A stretch of 54,025 nucleotides of DNA from Deltaproteobacteria bacterium (GTDB lineage: Bacteria > Desulfobacterota > Syntrophia > Syntrophales > JAFGHS01): contig JAFGHS010000147.1 in the NCBI GenBank assembly GCA_016930075.1, positions 1 to 54,025 on the forward strand. Direction: 5' to 3'. A program made the position numbers and the translations under genes. Below, in pieces: positions 27,215 through 35,953 of this stretch. The notes under the pieces were generated by a model. The model searched no databases. It was given only the letters and a program-made list of their open reading frames with translations, and was not told the DNA's origin. Within the stretch, counting starts at the first letter, position 1. Every line of letters starts with the position of its first letter.

Positions 27215-28378
27215 ATGGAAACAAATCAACATATCCTATTTTATTCTGATGCTTTGGCGTCTTTTAATTACGGCTCCAATCATCCGTTTAAGCCGGCGCG
27301 GGCAAAGGTCTTCTATGAACTTCTGAATCGCTATTCCCTCATTTTTGAGGAGAACCAGCGAATCATGGTCCCTCAAAAACTCGACGAGACGCTGCTGCGC
27401 TTATTCCATACGGCCGAGTACATCCGGTTGCTGAAACTCTGCAACGCCGGCGAGTTCACCATCAACATGCTTGATTTCGGCATCGGAAGCGGCGACAACC
27501 CCGTTGTCGCCGGCATGCTAGATTTTGCCCTTGATGCGGCGGGCGCCACGTATGAAGGAGCCATGATGCTTGCCGGGGGGCGGGCGGCGGTTGTCTTTAA
27601 TCCCCACGGGGGGTTCCATCACGCCAGGAGCGATTTTGCCGAAGGCTTCTGCTACGTCAACGACATTGCCATCGCCATCACGGCCCTGATCCATCAGGGG
27701 AAACGGGTCGCCTACTGCGATATTGACGCCCACCACGGAAACGGCGTACAGGAGGCCTTTTACGAGGACCGCCGGGTGTTGACGATTTCCCTGCACGAAA
27801 GCGGCGAATCCCTCTATCCGTGGGGGGGCTTTGTAGATGAAACGGGAAGCGGCGACGGCAAAGGATTCAATGTGAACATCCCTTTTCATGCGGGAACGGA
27901 CGATGCGATTTATCTTGCCGCTTTTGATGCCGTCGTGCCTCCCCTGATCAGCGCTTTCCGGCCGGATATTCTGTTTATCGAATGCGGCGGTGATGCCCAT
28001 AAAGACGATCCCCTGGCCCATCTGAACCTTACCAGCCGCAGCTATGAAACAGTCCTGAAAGCGTTGAAAAGCCTCTGCCCCCGCATCATGGCTACGGGCG
28101 GCGGCGGGTACGATGTCCATAAAACGGCGGCCGTCTGGGCATTGACGTGGGCTGCCCTCTGCGGAATAAAAATGACGGACGCCTTTGCCGGCCTCGTGGG
28201 CGGCATGATGTACGGCCCGGAAGCCCGCATCAGCAGCCTGGAGGACGCCCCTTTCCGCATCTCGGGACCGGAAGAAAAACAGTGCCGGAAAGAGGCCGAC
28301 AGGGTTGTGGACTATATCAAAAAAGAAATTTTCCCCATCCACGGTCTGGGGACAGATTTGAAATCCGTCCCCGAATAA
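27215..28378 (+). CDS. Histone deacetylase-like (AcuC-type) amidohydrolase
   Basis: 387 residues. The class I/II HDAC signature is complete: GGFHHARSDFAEGFCYVND with the paired histidines, DIDAHHGNGVQEAFY for zinc binding, and GGGGYD with the transition-state tyrosine. Bacterial members (AcuC, acetylpolyamine deacetylases) remove acetyl groups from lysines or small amines. Next to it are an acetyl-CoA transferase fused to an acetyltransferase and an ADP-forming acyl-CoA synthetase, which suggests a role in reversing acetylation of such enzymes. The last nine residues, GTDLKSVPE, are encoded by a repeat (28348-28372), so the original C-terminus may have been altered. Confidence 0.93.
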   Translation: METNQHILFYSDALASFNYGSNHPFKPARAKVFYELLNRYSLIFEENQRIMVPQKLDETLLRLFHTAEYIRLLKLCNAGEFTINMLDFGIGSGDNPVVAGMLDFALDAAGATYEGAMMLAGGRAAVVFNPHGGFHHARSDFAEGFCYVNDIAIAITALIHQGKRVAYCDIDAHHGNGVQEAFYEDRRVLTISLHESGESLYPWGGFVDETGSGDGKGFNVNIPFHAGTDDAIYLAAFDAVVPPLISAFRPDILFIECGGDAHKDDPLAHLNLTSRSYETVLKALKSLCPRIMATGGGGYDVHKTAAVWALTWAALCGIKMTDAFAGLVGGMMYGPEARISSLEDAPFRISGPEEKQCRKEADRVVDYIKKEIFPIHGLGTDLKSVPE

Positions 28379-28412
28379 GATCCTGGCGGGGGCAGATTTC
28401 AAATCTGTCCCC
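28348..28412. repeat. Paired short palindromes (REP-like)
   Basis: Two near-identical 25-base palindromes, 28348-28372 and 28388-28412, are separated by 15 bases. Each reads GGGGACAGATTT-x-AAATC, then CGTCCCC or TGTCCCC, with one mismatch in the stem. The first supplies the final codons and nearly the stop of the deacetylase gene; the second lies in the gap before the CoA-transferase gene. The pair resembles BIME-type REP clusters. In many genomes this sequence read in frame gives GTDLKSVP tails. Confidence 0.8.
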
Positions 28413-28440
28413 GGTTAACGGTTACCCGGAGGATAGAATC

Positions 28441-30330
28441 ATGTCATTAACAGATCCATCATATCTCGAAGATCTCAGGCAAAAATACCGGAACAAGTTC
28501 GCTCCCGAAGACGAAATATTTTCCCATATTCATCGGGGCGACCGGATTTTCATCAGTACGGCCTGCGGCGAACCGCAGCACACCCTGAGGGCCCTGATGA
28601 AATATGTCGAAAGCCACCCCAAGGCCTTTGCCGAAGCGGAGGTGATGCACATCTGGACCCTCGGCGTCGCCCCGTACGCCGACGAAAAATATACCTACAA
28701 CTTCCGCCATAACTCCTTTTTTGTCGGCGACAACACGCGGGATTCCGTCAACCAGGGCATTGCCGATTATACGCCCGTTTTTTTGTCCCAGATTCCCGGG
28801 CTCATCAACAAGAAGAGGATTCCCATCGATGTCGCCCTTATTCAGACGTCGCTTCCGGACAGGAACGGCTTTGTGAGTCTGGGGATCAGCGTGGATATCT
28901 GCCGCGCCGCCATCGACAACGCCAAAATCATCATCGCCCAGACCAACGCCATGATGCCCCGCGTCCACGGCGACACCTTTGTCCACCTGGAAGACATCGA
29001 CTTCATCATCCGCCATGACGAACCCCTCCTTGAATACAACCCGAAGATCCCGAACGAAATTGCCCTGCAGATCGGCAAATACGTGTCCAAGATCATCAAC
29101 GACGGCGATACCATACAGTTGGGTTACGGCAGTACGCCCAACGCTATTCTGAACAACATCACGGAAAAGAAAAATCTGGGCATTCACTCGGAGCTCTTGA
29201 CGGATTCCATGGTGGAGCTGATCCAGCGGGGCGTCATCAACAACTCCCGGAAAAACGTCAACAAAGGAAAGACCATTGCATCCTTCTGCATGGGAACGGA
29301 AAAGACCTACCGGTTTATCGACGACAACCCTACGATCGAATTTCGCGCCATCGATTATACGAACGATCCCCGGATTATCAGCCAGATAGAAAACATGACG
29401 GCCATCAACGCGGCCCTTCAGATCGACCTGACGGGGCAGGCTACGGCGGAATCCATCGGCAGACAGTTTTACAGCGGCATCGGCGGGAGCGCCGATTTTA
29501 TGCGGGGCACCGTGTTTGCCCCCGGCGGCAAAACCATCCTCGTCATTCAGTCTACAGCGAGAAACGGCGAGGTTTCCCGCATTGTCCCCTTTCTCGACAG
29601 CGGCGCCGGCGTGACCCTGAACCGGGGGGACGTCCATTACGTCGTCACGGAATACGGCATTGCCCATATCCACGGCAAGAACATCCGGGAGCGGGCCATG
29701 AGCCTCATCGCCATTGCCCATCCCAGGTTCCGGACCCCGTTGATCGAAGAGGCGAAAAAGCTCAATCTCATCTACAAAGACCAGGCCTTTATCCCCGGCA
29801 AGAAGGGGGAATACCCGGAATACCTGGAAGCGGTCCGGACAACGAAAAAAGGTCTGGTTGTCCATTTCCGGTCCGTGAAGATCGACGACGAGCCCCTGAT
29901 CAAAGATCTGTTTTACGACATGTCGGATAAAAGCCTCCAGCGACGGTTCATGTCGCTGCGCAGAGACATCCCTCACGAAATGCGCCAGGAATTCGTCGTT
30001 ATCGACTACACCCAGGAAATGGTCATTCTGGCCACGATCGAGGAAAACGGCAAGGAAGTGGCTGTGGGAATGGGACAAGCCATCAAAGACGCCAACACCC
30101 AGACCGCGGAGGTTGCTTTCTCCGTCCGGGACAGTTACCAGGATCAGGGCATCGGATCGGAGCTGTTGTCCTATCTGACCCAGCAGGCCCAGAAGGACGG
30201 CCTCCAGGGGTTTACCGCCGACGTCCTGGTGGAAAACAAACCGATGCTTCATCTCTTCGAGAAAATGGGCTTCGATATGCATAAAAAGGTCGAAGCCGGG
30301 GCTTATGAACTCAAGATGCGTTTTTCGTAA
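28441..30330 (+). CDS. Acetyl-CoA hydrolase/CoA-transferase fused to GNAT acetyltransferase
   Basis: 629 residues. Residues 1 to about 445 are an acetyl-CoA hydrolase / 4-hydroxybutyrate-type CoA-transferase (ISVDICRAAIDNAKIIIAQ, GYGSTPNAIL, the signature VVTEYGIAHIHGKNIRERA). Residues from about 475 on are a GNAT domain with the acetyl-CoA loop QDQGIGSELL and VENKPMLHLFEKMGF. The fusion joins CoA-ester chemistry and acetyl transfer in one chain. The ATG at 28441 follows CCGGAGG; a much longer open frame upstream is the noncoding overlap with the deacetylase gene. Likely roles are acetate/acyl-CoA exchange plus lysine acetylation of a partner (inference). Confidence 0.93.
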   Translation: MSLTDPSYLEDLRQKYRNKFAPEDEIFSHIHRGDRIFISTACGEPQHTLRALMKYVESHPKAFAEAEVMHIWTLGVAPYADEKYTYNFRHNSFFVGDNTRDSVNQGIADYTPVFLSQIPGLINKKRIPIDVALIQTSLPDRNGFVSLGISVDICRAAIDNAKIIIAQTNAMMPRVHGDTFVHLEDIDFIIRHDEPLLEYNPKIPNEIALQIGKYVSKIINDGDTIQLGYGSTPNAILNNITEKKNLGIHSELLTDSMVELIQRGVINNSRKNVNKGKTIASFCMGTEKTYRFIDDNPTIEFRAIDYTNDPRIISQIENMTAINAALQIDLTGQATAESIGRQFYSGIGGSADFMRGTVFAPGGKTILVIQSTARNGEVSRIVPFLDSGAGVTLNRGDVHYVVTEYGIAHIHGKNIRERAMSLIAIAHPRFRTPLIEEAKKLNLIYKDQAFIPGKKGEYPEYLEAVRTTKKGLVVHFRSVKIDDEPLIKDLFYDMSDKSLQRRFMSLRRDIPHEMRQEFVVIDYTQEMVILATIEENGKEVAVGMGQAIKDANTQTAEVAFSVRDSYQDQGIGSELLSYLTQQAQKDGLQGFTADVLVENKPMLHLFEKMGFDMHKKVEAGAYELKMRFS

Positions 30331-30356
30331 GCGCTTTATCTGAGGTTTCGGCCGCT

Positions 30357-32486
30357 ATGGTGAAAAGACCTTCTATACGACATCTCTTTGAACCGCAGTC
30401 CGTCGCCGTCATCGGCGCCTCCGGGGATCCGAAGAAACTCGGCTACAGCATCGTCCGCAATATCCGCGAAGGCGGCTACAAAGGCGACGTCTATCCCGTT
30501 AATCCCAGAGGTGAAGATATCCTGGGGCTGAAAACCTGCCGTCGCGTCGAGGACCTTCCCGGTGCGGTCGATCTGGCCACAATAGTTATTCCGGCCCGGG
30601 ATGTGGTTGCCGCTGTTCGGAGCTGCGCCGCCATAGGGGTTAAACACGCACAGATCATTACGTCCGGTTTTTCCGAGACGGGCAACGCGGAAGCGGAGCG
30701 GGAGATGGTCCGCATCGCCCGCGCGTCGGGAATGCGCATCCTGGGGCCTAACATCTTCGGCCTTTATTCGTCCACCGCTTCCCTTAACGCCACCTTTTCA
30801 GCGACGGGCGTCAACGCCGGTCCCGTGGCCATCCTGACGCAGAGCGGCGCATTGGGCATTGCCATGATCGGTCGGGCCGCCGTGGACAATATGGGACTCT
30901 CCAGCATCGTCTCGCTGGGGAACAAATGCGACATCGACGAGGCCGACCTCCTGGAGTATCTCATCGGCCACAAACCGACGAAGGTTATTCTCCTGTATAT
31001 TGAAGGCGTGAAAAAGGGCGAGCGCCTCCTCAGGGTCTTGCGCCGGGCTACGGCCAGAAAACCGGTTCTCGCCATCAAATCGGGGCGCTCACGCAGGGGC
31101 GCCCTGGCGGCGGCCTCGCATACAGGCTCTCTGGCCGGCTCCGACGCAGTCTTTGACGCCGTCATGAAGCAGTGCGGCGTCCAGCGCGCCGAAAGCCTCG
31201 ACGAAGCCTTCAACTGGTGCAAGTTCCTCGCTGAAAACCCCCTGCCGAAGGGCAACAGGAGCGTCATCATCACCAATGGCGGCGGCATCGGCGTTATGGC
31301 CACGGATGCCTGCGAGAAGTTCGGCATCGACCTATACGACGATCAGGAAATTTTGAAACGGGTATTTGCCCCTGTCACGCCCCCTTTCGGTTCCATCAAG
31401 AACCCCATCGATCTGACCGGCGGGGCCAATTCGCAGGATTATAAAACGGCCCTGGCGGCGCCTGCCGAAAGCCGGTCTATGGATGCCACGATGGCCCTGT
31501 ATTGTGAGACGGCGGCCTTCGATTCAGCAAATCTGGCATCCATGATCGAAGAAACATACAGAAGTCACAAAAGAAAGGGAAAGCCCATCACCTATGCCGC
31601 TGTCGGCGGCGCCCATGTGGAACAGGCGGTGCAGAGCCTCAAAAATCGCAATATTCCCCTGTTTTCCGATGTGTATGACGCCGTTTCCTGCATGGGAATC
31701 GCCTTCCGTTACGTGAACTACCTGCGCGAGCGGAGCGTCGAGGCGGAAGAAGCGCCCATCAATGAATCAGCCATCAACCGCATCATCGACGGGGCCCTGA
31801 AAGACAACAGGACTTTTCTGCTGGCCAATGAAGGCATCGCCGTTCTGGATGCCGCGGGGATTGCCGTTCCCGGGAGCCGCATCGCCCGCAACATTACTCA
31901 GGCCGTGGCCTTTGCCGAAGAAATCGGCTACCCTGTCGCGATGAAGATCGTCTCCCGCCACATCCTCCATAAAAGCGATGCCGGCGGTGTTGCCCTGGAC
32001 CTTCTGTCCCGCGAGGAGGTCATTGACGCCTTCGAAGCGATCCTGCAAAACGTCAAGGCCTATAATCCGCAGGCCGCCATCGACGGCATCGAGGTCACGA
32101 AGATGGTCCAGGCCGGGACGGAGATCATCATCGGCGCCCGCCTCGATCCCTCCTTCGGCCCCATTGTCATGTGCGGCCTGGGCGGCATCTATGTGGAAGT
32201 CATGAAGGATGTCGTCTTCCGGGCTCTGCCCCTGAATCGGAAGGACGTGACGGCCATGCTCAAGGAGATCCGGTCGTTTCCGCTGCTGCTTGGCGTCCGG
32301 GGCGAAAAACGAAAGGACATCGAGGCCTTGATCTCAACGATCATCAAGGTCGGCACAATCATCAACCGGTGCCGGAGGATCATGGATATGGAGATCAATC
32401 CGGTTGTTGTTTACGAGCAAGGCAGGGGTCTTACGGCCGTAGATGTCAGGATTCTGATAAGAACAAAAGAGGAGGAACCGGAATGA
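30357..32486 (+). CDS. ADP-forming acetate/acyl-CoA synthetase, single chain
   Basis: 709 residues. The N-terminal CoA-binding domain starts SVAVIGASGDPKKLGYSI; the succinyl-CoA-synthetase-like middle carries the phosphorylated His255 in ASHTGSLAGSD; the C-terminal ATP-grasp domain holds YPVAMKIVS, LHKSDAGGVALDL and FGPIVMCGLGGIYVEV. Such enzymes convert acyl-CoA + ADP + Pi to acid + ATP, conserving energy during fermentation. Alpha and beta parts are fused, as in many bacterial and archaeal forms. The ribosome site is weak. It lies 26 bp after the CoA-transferase/GNAT gene and overlaps the next gene by ATGA. The substrate acid is unknown; acetate is likely. Confidence 0.95.
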   Translation: MVKRPSIRHLFEPQSVAVIGASGDPKKLGYSIVRNIREGGYKGDVYPVNPRGEDILGLKTCRRVEDLPGAVDLATIVIPARDVVAAVRSCAAIGVKHAQIITSGFSETGNAEAEREMVRIARASGMRILGPNIFGLYSSTASLNATFSATGVNAGPVAILTQSGALGIAMIGRAAVDNMGLSSIVSLGNKCDIDEADLLEYLIGHKPTKVILLYIEGVKKGERLLRVLRRATARKPVLAIKSGRSRRGALAAASHTGSLAGSDAVFDAVMKQCGVQRAESLDEAFNWCKFLAENPLPKGNRSVIITNGGGIGVMATDACEKFGIDLYDDQEILKRVFAPVTPPFGSIKNPIDLTGGANSQDYKTALAAPAESRSMDATMALYCETAAFDSANLASMIEETYRSHKRKGKPITYAAVGGAHVEQAVQSLKNRNIPLFSDVYDAVSCMGIAFRYVNYLRERSVEAEEAPINESAINRIIDGALKDNRTFLLANEGIAVLDAAGIAVPGSRIARNITQAVAFAEEIGYPVAMKIVSRHILHKSDAGGVALDLLSREEVIDAFEAILQNVKAYNPQAAIDGIEVTKMVQAGTEIIIGARLDPSFGPIVMCGLGGIYVEVMKDVVFRALPLNRKDVTAMLKEIRSFPLLLGVRGEKRKDIEALISTIIKVGTIINRCRRIMDMEINPVVVYEQGRGLTAVDVRILIRTKEEEPE

Positions 32487-33514
32487 ACACCTATCTGATC
32501 GCATCAATGCGTGAAAACGCCGGGAAAACCAGCTTCATCATCGGTCTGGCGGCGGCACAGCGGAAAAAATACGGGTATCTGAAACCCTTTGGCGACCGTC
32601 TGATCTACCAGCGGAAGAAAAACTGGGACTATGACGCAAACCTCATCATTAAGTTATGGGGCCTGGACGAGGAGCCGGAAAGCGTCACAATGGGCTTCAA
32701 TCACGCGAAACTCCGCTATGTCCATGACGAGGAAGGCGTCCGTCGCGTGATCGGCGGCATGGTCGAAAAAGCCTCCGCAGTCAGGGAAGGCATGATCATT
32801 GAAGGCGGCAGGGACATCTGTTACGGTGCTTCTGTGTTCCTCGACTCCCTGACGATCGCCTGCTGCATCGGGGCGGAGGTTATCATCGTCGTCTCGGGCG
32901 AGCCCGATGCCATGCTCGACGATGTCCATTTCATCCGTAAATATTTCAATCTGTCCGGGTGTGGCCTGAAGGGCGTCGTCTTCAACAAGGTCCGGGACCC
33001 GGAAGATTTTAAAGAGACCCACATGAAAAGTATTGCCGCCCTGGACATCCCCGTCCTCGGCGTGATTCCTTATGAAGAAAAACTGACGCATTTTTCGATG
33101 CATTACCTGGCTGACGCCCTCTTTGCCAAGGTCCTGGGCGGTGAAAAAGGACTGGATAATATCGTAAAGCATTTCTTTGTGGGAGCCACTTCCACGGAGG
33201 CTTGCATGAGAAACCCCGTATTCGGCAGGGAAGGCAAGCTCATCATCACCAGCGGGGACCGGGACGACATGATCCTGGCTGCCCTCGAGAGCGAAAGCGC
33301 CGGGATCGTCCTGACCAATAACATCATCCCACCGTCGAAAATTATCGCCCAGGCGGCAGAACAGGGCGTTCCCCTGCTGCTCGTCGCCCACGATACCTTT
33401 CAGGCGGCCAAGCAGATCGAGCGGCTGGAGGCCCTGATCACGGCGGCGGACACGGGAAAAATCGCCATCCTTGCCGATCTTATTGGGAAAAATGTTTCCA
33501 TAAAAAACTTTTAG
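32483..33514 (+). CDS. BioD-like P-loop / DRTGG domain protein (phosphotransacetylase N-domain type)
   Basis: 343 residues. Residues 1 to about 200 resemble the dethiobiotin-synthetase-like P-loop domain: SMRENAGKTSFIIGL, EGGRDICYGAS, GVVFNKVRD. The C-terminal part (about 215-320, IITSGDRDDMILAALE, GIVLTNNIIPPSKI) matches the DRTGG domain. Both are the N-terminal, regulatory half of long phosphotransacetylases, but no catalytic PTA domain follows. GAGGAGG precedes the ATG at 32483, which overlaps the synthetase stop. It is likely a regulatory or nucleotide-sensing partner of the synthetase (inference). A long frame beginning at 32171 overlaps the synthetase gene and is not credible. Confidence 0.85.
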   Translation: MNTYLIASMRENAGKTSFIIGLAAAQRKKYGYLKPFGDRLIYQRKKNWDYDANLIIKLWGLDEEPESVTMGFNHAKLRYVHDEEGVRRVIGGMVEKASAVREGMIIEGGRDICYGASVFLDSLTIACCIGAEVIIVVSGEPDAMLDDVHFIRKYFNLSGCGLKGVVFNKVRDPEDFKETHMKSIAALDIPVLGVIPYEEKLTHFSMHYLADALFAKVLGGEKGLDNIVKHFFVGATSTEACMRNPVFGREGKLIITSGDRDDMILAALESESAGIVLTNNIIPPSKIIAQAAEQGVPLLLVAHDTFQAAKQIERLEALITAADTGKIAILADLIGKNVSIKNF

Positions 33515-34037
33515 CAAATCAGGCCGGTTGAATCCGCAGTTTTGCTTTGCGCCTGATTTTAAAAAAACATTGCCGCCAAACGCGTCAAAATTAAATTGAA
33601 TGAATTTCTGCCGTTTTAGACGGCAAATCCATTCTGAAGGGGCATGAAAAGGTTTTGACCGAACTCATATAACCTATCATTATTTTGTTTGTCATTAATT
33701 GAATAAAGTGATAGAAAAGATATGTTGGAGTTCGATAAAATTTAATAATACGTTTGTGCAATGAAAGCGGGTCTTGATTGCAACAGACATCCTATGATTC
33801 ATTTTTAGATGATGGAACTATCTCTTTTCAAGCGTTTTTTATAATGCCGTCATGGAATAAGAGGGGTGACCCCCATATTTCGAATAATCATGAATAGTCT
33901 CAATTTGCATATCAAACCGCAACATCATTCAAACATTTTTTATATTTTTTAACATCGCGTTTTTCTTTATCTCGGTAAGATGTTTTTCGGGATAAAGATC
34001 CCGCTCGTTAAAAAAAAGAAGGGAGAAGGTTAAAGAT
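33515..34037. other. AT-rich intergenic region upstream of the ABC importer
   Basis: About 520 bp with no gene. AAATCAGGC (33516-33524) and GCCTGATTT (33551-33559) form a 9-base stem with a 26-base loop followed by AAAA, a possible weak terminator for the acetyl module. TGCCGT-TTTAG-ACGGCA (33608-33624) is a second small hairpin. The rest is AT-rich and presumably contains the promoter and any operator of the importer cluster, though no convincing -35/-10 or sigma-54 pair stands out. Confidence 0.4.
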
Positions 34038-34913
34038 ATGTGGGTTTCCATCCAAAATTTGGTCATCTACGCTTTTGTTTTAGGGGCCATCTATCTCCTC
34101 GTTTCGCTGGGGTTTTCCATCATCTGCGGCGTCTTGAGGATCTTTCATTTAGGCTATGCCTACATCTTTCCGGTTACGATCTATGCAACCTGGATGTTTA
34201 TGAAGGCGTTTGGCTGGGGTTTGGTGCCGTCTATTTTCGGCATGGTGGCCGTTCAATTCGTCATCGCTTACCTTATCTATATTGGCGTCATCAAGCGATT
34301 TCTGGAGAGTGAATTGGAGATGCTCATCTCACTGCTGGTCATCACGATGATCATTGAGCAGCTCATCAACTATGTTTATCCTCTTCAGGAGGGCGTTTAC
34401 CTGCAGACAACCATTCTCGAAGGCACTTATACCATAGGGGATGTTGTCGTACCCAAGCAGCTCATGATCGGGGCCTTCATTGCCCTGATCATGACGGGGC
34501 TCTTTGTACTGTTCTTCCTAAAGACGCGCATCGGCATTGCCATCCGGGCTATTTCCCAGAACATCTACAGCTCCCAGATTGTCGGCATCAACGTGGAAAC
34601 ACTCTACGTTTTTACCATGATGTTAGTCCTTATCCCCGTCATCATCGGCACGCTCATCATCGCTCCGATATGGACGGTCGGCTATGACATGGGCCAGCTC
34701 TACATGGGTACCGCCATTCTGGCTTCCGTTCTCGGCGGGTTGGGCAATATGAAAGGTACCATCATGGCCAGCTTTTTAATCGGCATGGTCCATGCCCTGG
34801 TGTGCTTCGTCATGGGAGAACCGAAATTCATGACCCTTTCCGCCTTACTTTTGGTTATCGTCTTCCTGATCGTAAGGCCTCAAGGTTTAACAAGGAGTGA
34901 GTCGCTATGGTAA
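34038..34913 (+). CDS. livH: Branched-chain-type ABC transporter permease (LivH-like)
   Basis: 291 residues with about eight hydrophobic segments. FVLGAIYLLVSLGFSIICGVL and the EAA-like loop TRIGIAIRAISQNIYSSQIVGINV are typical of LivH-family permeases, the inner-membrane channel subunits of HAAT importers. GGGAGAAGG precedes the ATG. It opens a tightly packed set LivH-LivM-LivG-LivF; the stop overlaps the LivM start. The conserved repeated-helix arrangement of family members is seen, but the transported substrate is unlikely to be branched-chain amino acids given the downstream CoA-transferases. Confidence 0.93.
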   Translation: MWVSIQNLVIYAFVLGAIYLLVSLGFSIICGVLRIFHLGYAYIFPVTIYATWMFMKAFGWGLVPSIFGMVAVQFVIAYLIYIGVIKRFLESELEMLISLLVITMIIEQLINYVYPLQEGVYLQTTILEGTYTIGDVVVPKQLMIGAFIALIMTGLFVLFFLKTRIGIAIRAISQNIYSSQIVGINVETLYVFTMMLVLIPVIIGTLIIAPIWTVGYDMGQLYMGTAILASVLGGLGNMKGTIMASFLIGMVHALVCFVMGEPKFMTLSALLLVIVFLIVRPQGLTRSESLW

Positions 34914-35947
34914 GCTATGAAATAAAGAGAGATCGCATCACGATCCGGACCAAGAACAAGAAATGGGAATGGGTCATCGAACCCCGCTATTGGCGAAATT
35001 CCCTCATATGGGTAGGCCTGCTGTTTATATTCCCGGCAGTCGCGTATTTTGTAAGCCCTGGTCTTATCAATACGATGATATCAGCCAACCTTCTCGCCGC
35101 CATCGCCTTGCCCATGTCACTCATGACATTAGGGACGGGACGGGTTAATTTTGGCCCCAACTTTTTTGTCGGTATCGGTGGCTATGTTGCCGCCCTGCTA
35201 AGCATTCATTTGGGCATGGGGCCCCTGTTTACACTGCCTTTTGCCGTAGCTGTTTCCCTTTTTGCGGCGCTGATTTACAGTCCTCTAGTCATCGTTGCCC
35301 GAGGCTTGTATTATGTGTTGATTTCCCTATTGCTTCCGGGCGTCTTTTTTGAAATCACCGTCATTTACACGAACATCTTCAAGGGAGACACGGGGCTTTT
35401 CGGCATCAAACCCCTCGTCGATACCGGCAATGCCAAAATCAATTTCATTCTCATCGCATACCTTTCACTAGTCATTATGGTGGCCTTTCTCTGGGGGATC
35501 AATAAGACCGTTAAGTCGCGTTATGGTCTCATCATGGCGGCCATCAACGATGATGAAGAAGTTGCCCACGGCATCGGCGTCAACATCAACAAGGTGAAGG
35601 TCATTACATTTATTGCAGCCTCGGGCATGATCGGCCTCATCGGCTGGTTTTACGCCCATTACTTTTCGTCTTTCGCCGGGCAGACCTATTTGACCTTCAC
35701 ATTCATGCTCAAGATCTTTCTTGCCATGATGATCGGTGGCAGGGCGACGATGTTCGGAAGCGTTGTCGGCGCTTATTTCGTCACCTTCCTCGAAATGCTC
35801 ATGATCCGTTACATAGGGGCCATACAGCCGGTGCTTTTCCCTGTCATCCTCTTGATTCTGTTGTTTGCGCTGCCGGAAGGTATTTTCGGACTCTATCGAA
35901 AGCGCCGCTACAGAGAATATTTCCCAACTATCCACGTGCGGAGGTAA
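34907..35947 (+). CDS. livM: Branched-chain-type ABC transporter permease (LivM-like)
   Basis: 346 residues. After a short basic N-terminus, hydrophobic segments begin with NSLIWVGLLFIFPAVAYF. MTLGTGRVNFGPNFFVGIGGY matches the family's start-of-channel motif and SRYGLIMAAINDDEEVAHGIGVN is the coupling loop that meets the ATPase. The gene overlaps LivH by seven bases. It forms the second half of the transmembrane pore with LivH. Confidence 0.93.
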   Translation: MVSYEIKRDRITIRTKNKKWEWVIEPRYWRNSLIWVGLLFIFPAVAYFVSPGLINTMISANLLAAIALPMSLMTLGTGRVNFGPNFFVGIGGYVAALLSIHLGMGPLFTLPFAVAVSLFAALIYSPLVIVARGLYYVLISLLLPGVFFEITVIYTNIFKGDTGLFGIKPLVDTGNAKINFILIAYLSLVIMVAFLWGINKTVKSRYGLIMAAINDDEEVAHGIGVNINKVKVITFIAASGMIGLIGWFYAHYFSSFAGQTYLTFTFMLKIFLAMMIGGRATMFGSVVGAYFVTFLEMLMIRYIGAIQPVLFPVILLILLFALPEGIFGLYRKRRYREYFPTIHVRR

Positions 35948-35953
35948 TACAGT

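Noticed and set aside
28147-28440. N-terminal extension of the CoA-transferase/GNAT protein into the deacetylase gene
   Set aside because: The extension is Arg/Gly/Pro-rich frame-shifted reading of the deacetylase gene; a good ribosome site precedes 28441.
28459-30282. A 607-codon open frame on the minus strand opposite the CoA-transferase/GNAT gene
   Set aside because: It is the antisense shadow of a clear gene in GC-rich DNA; its peptide is rich in Asp, Gly, His and Val without any domain.
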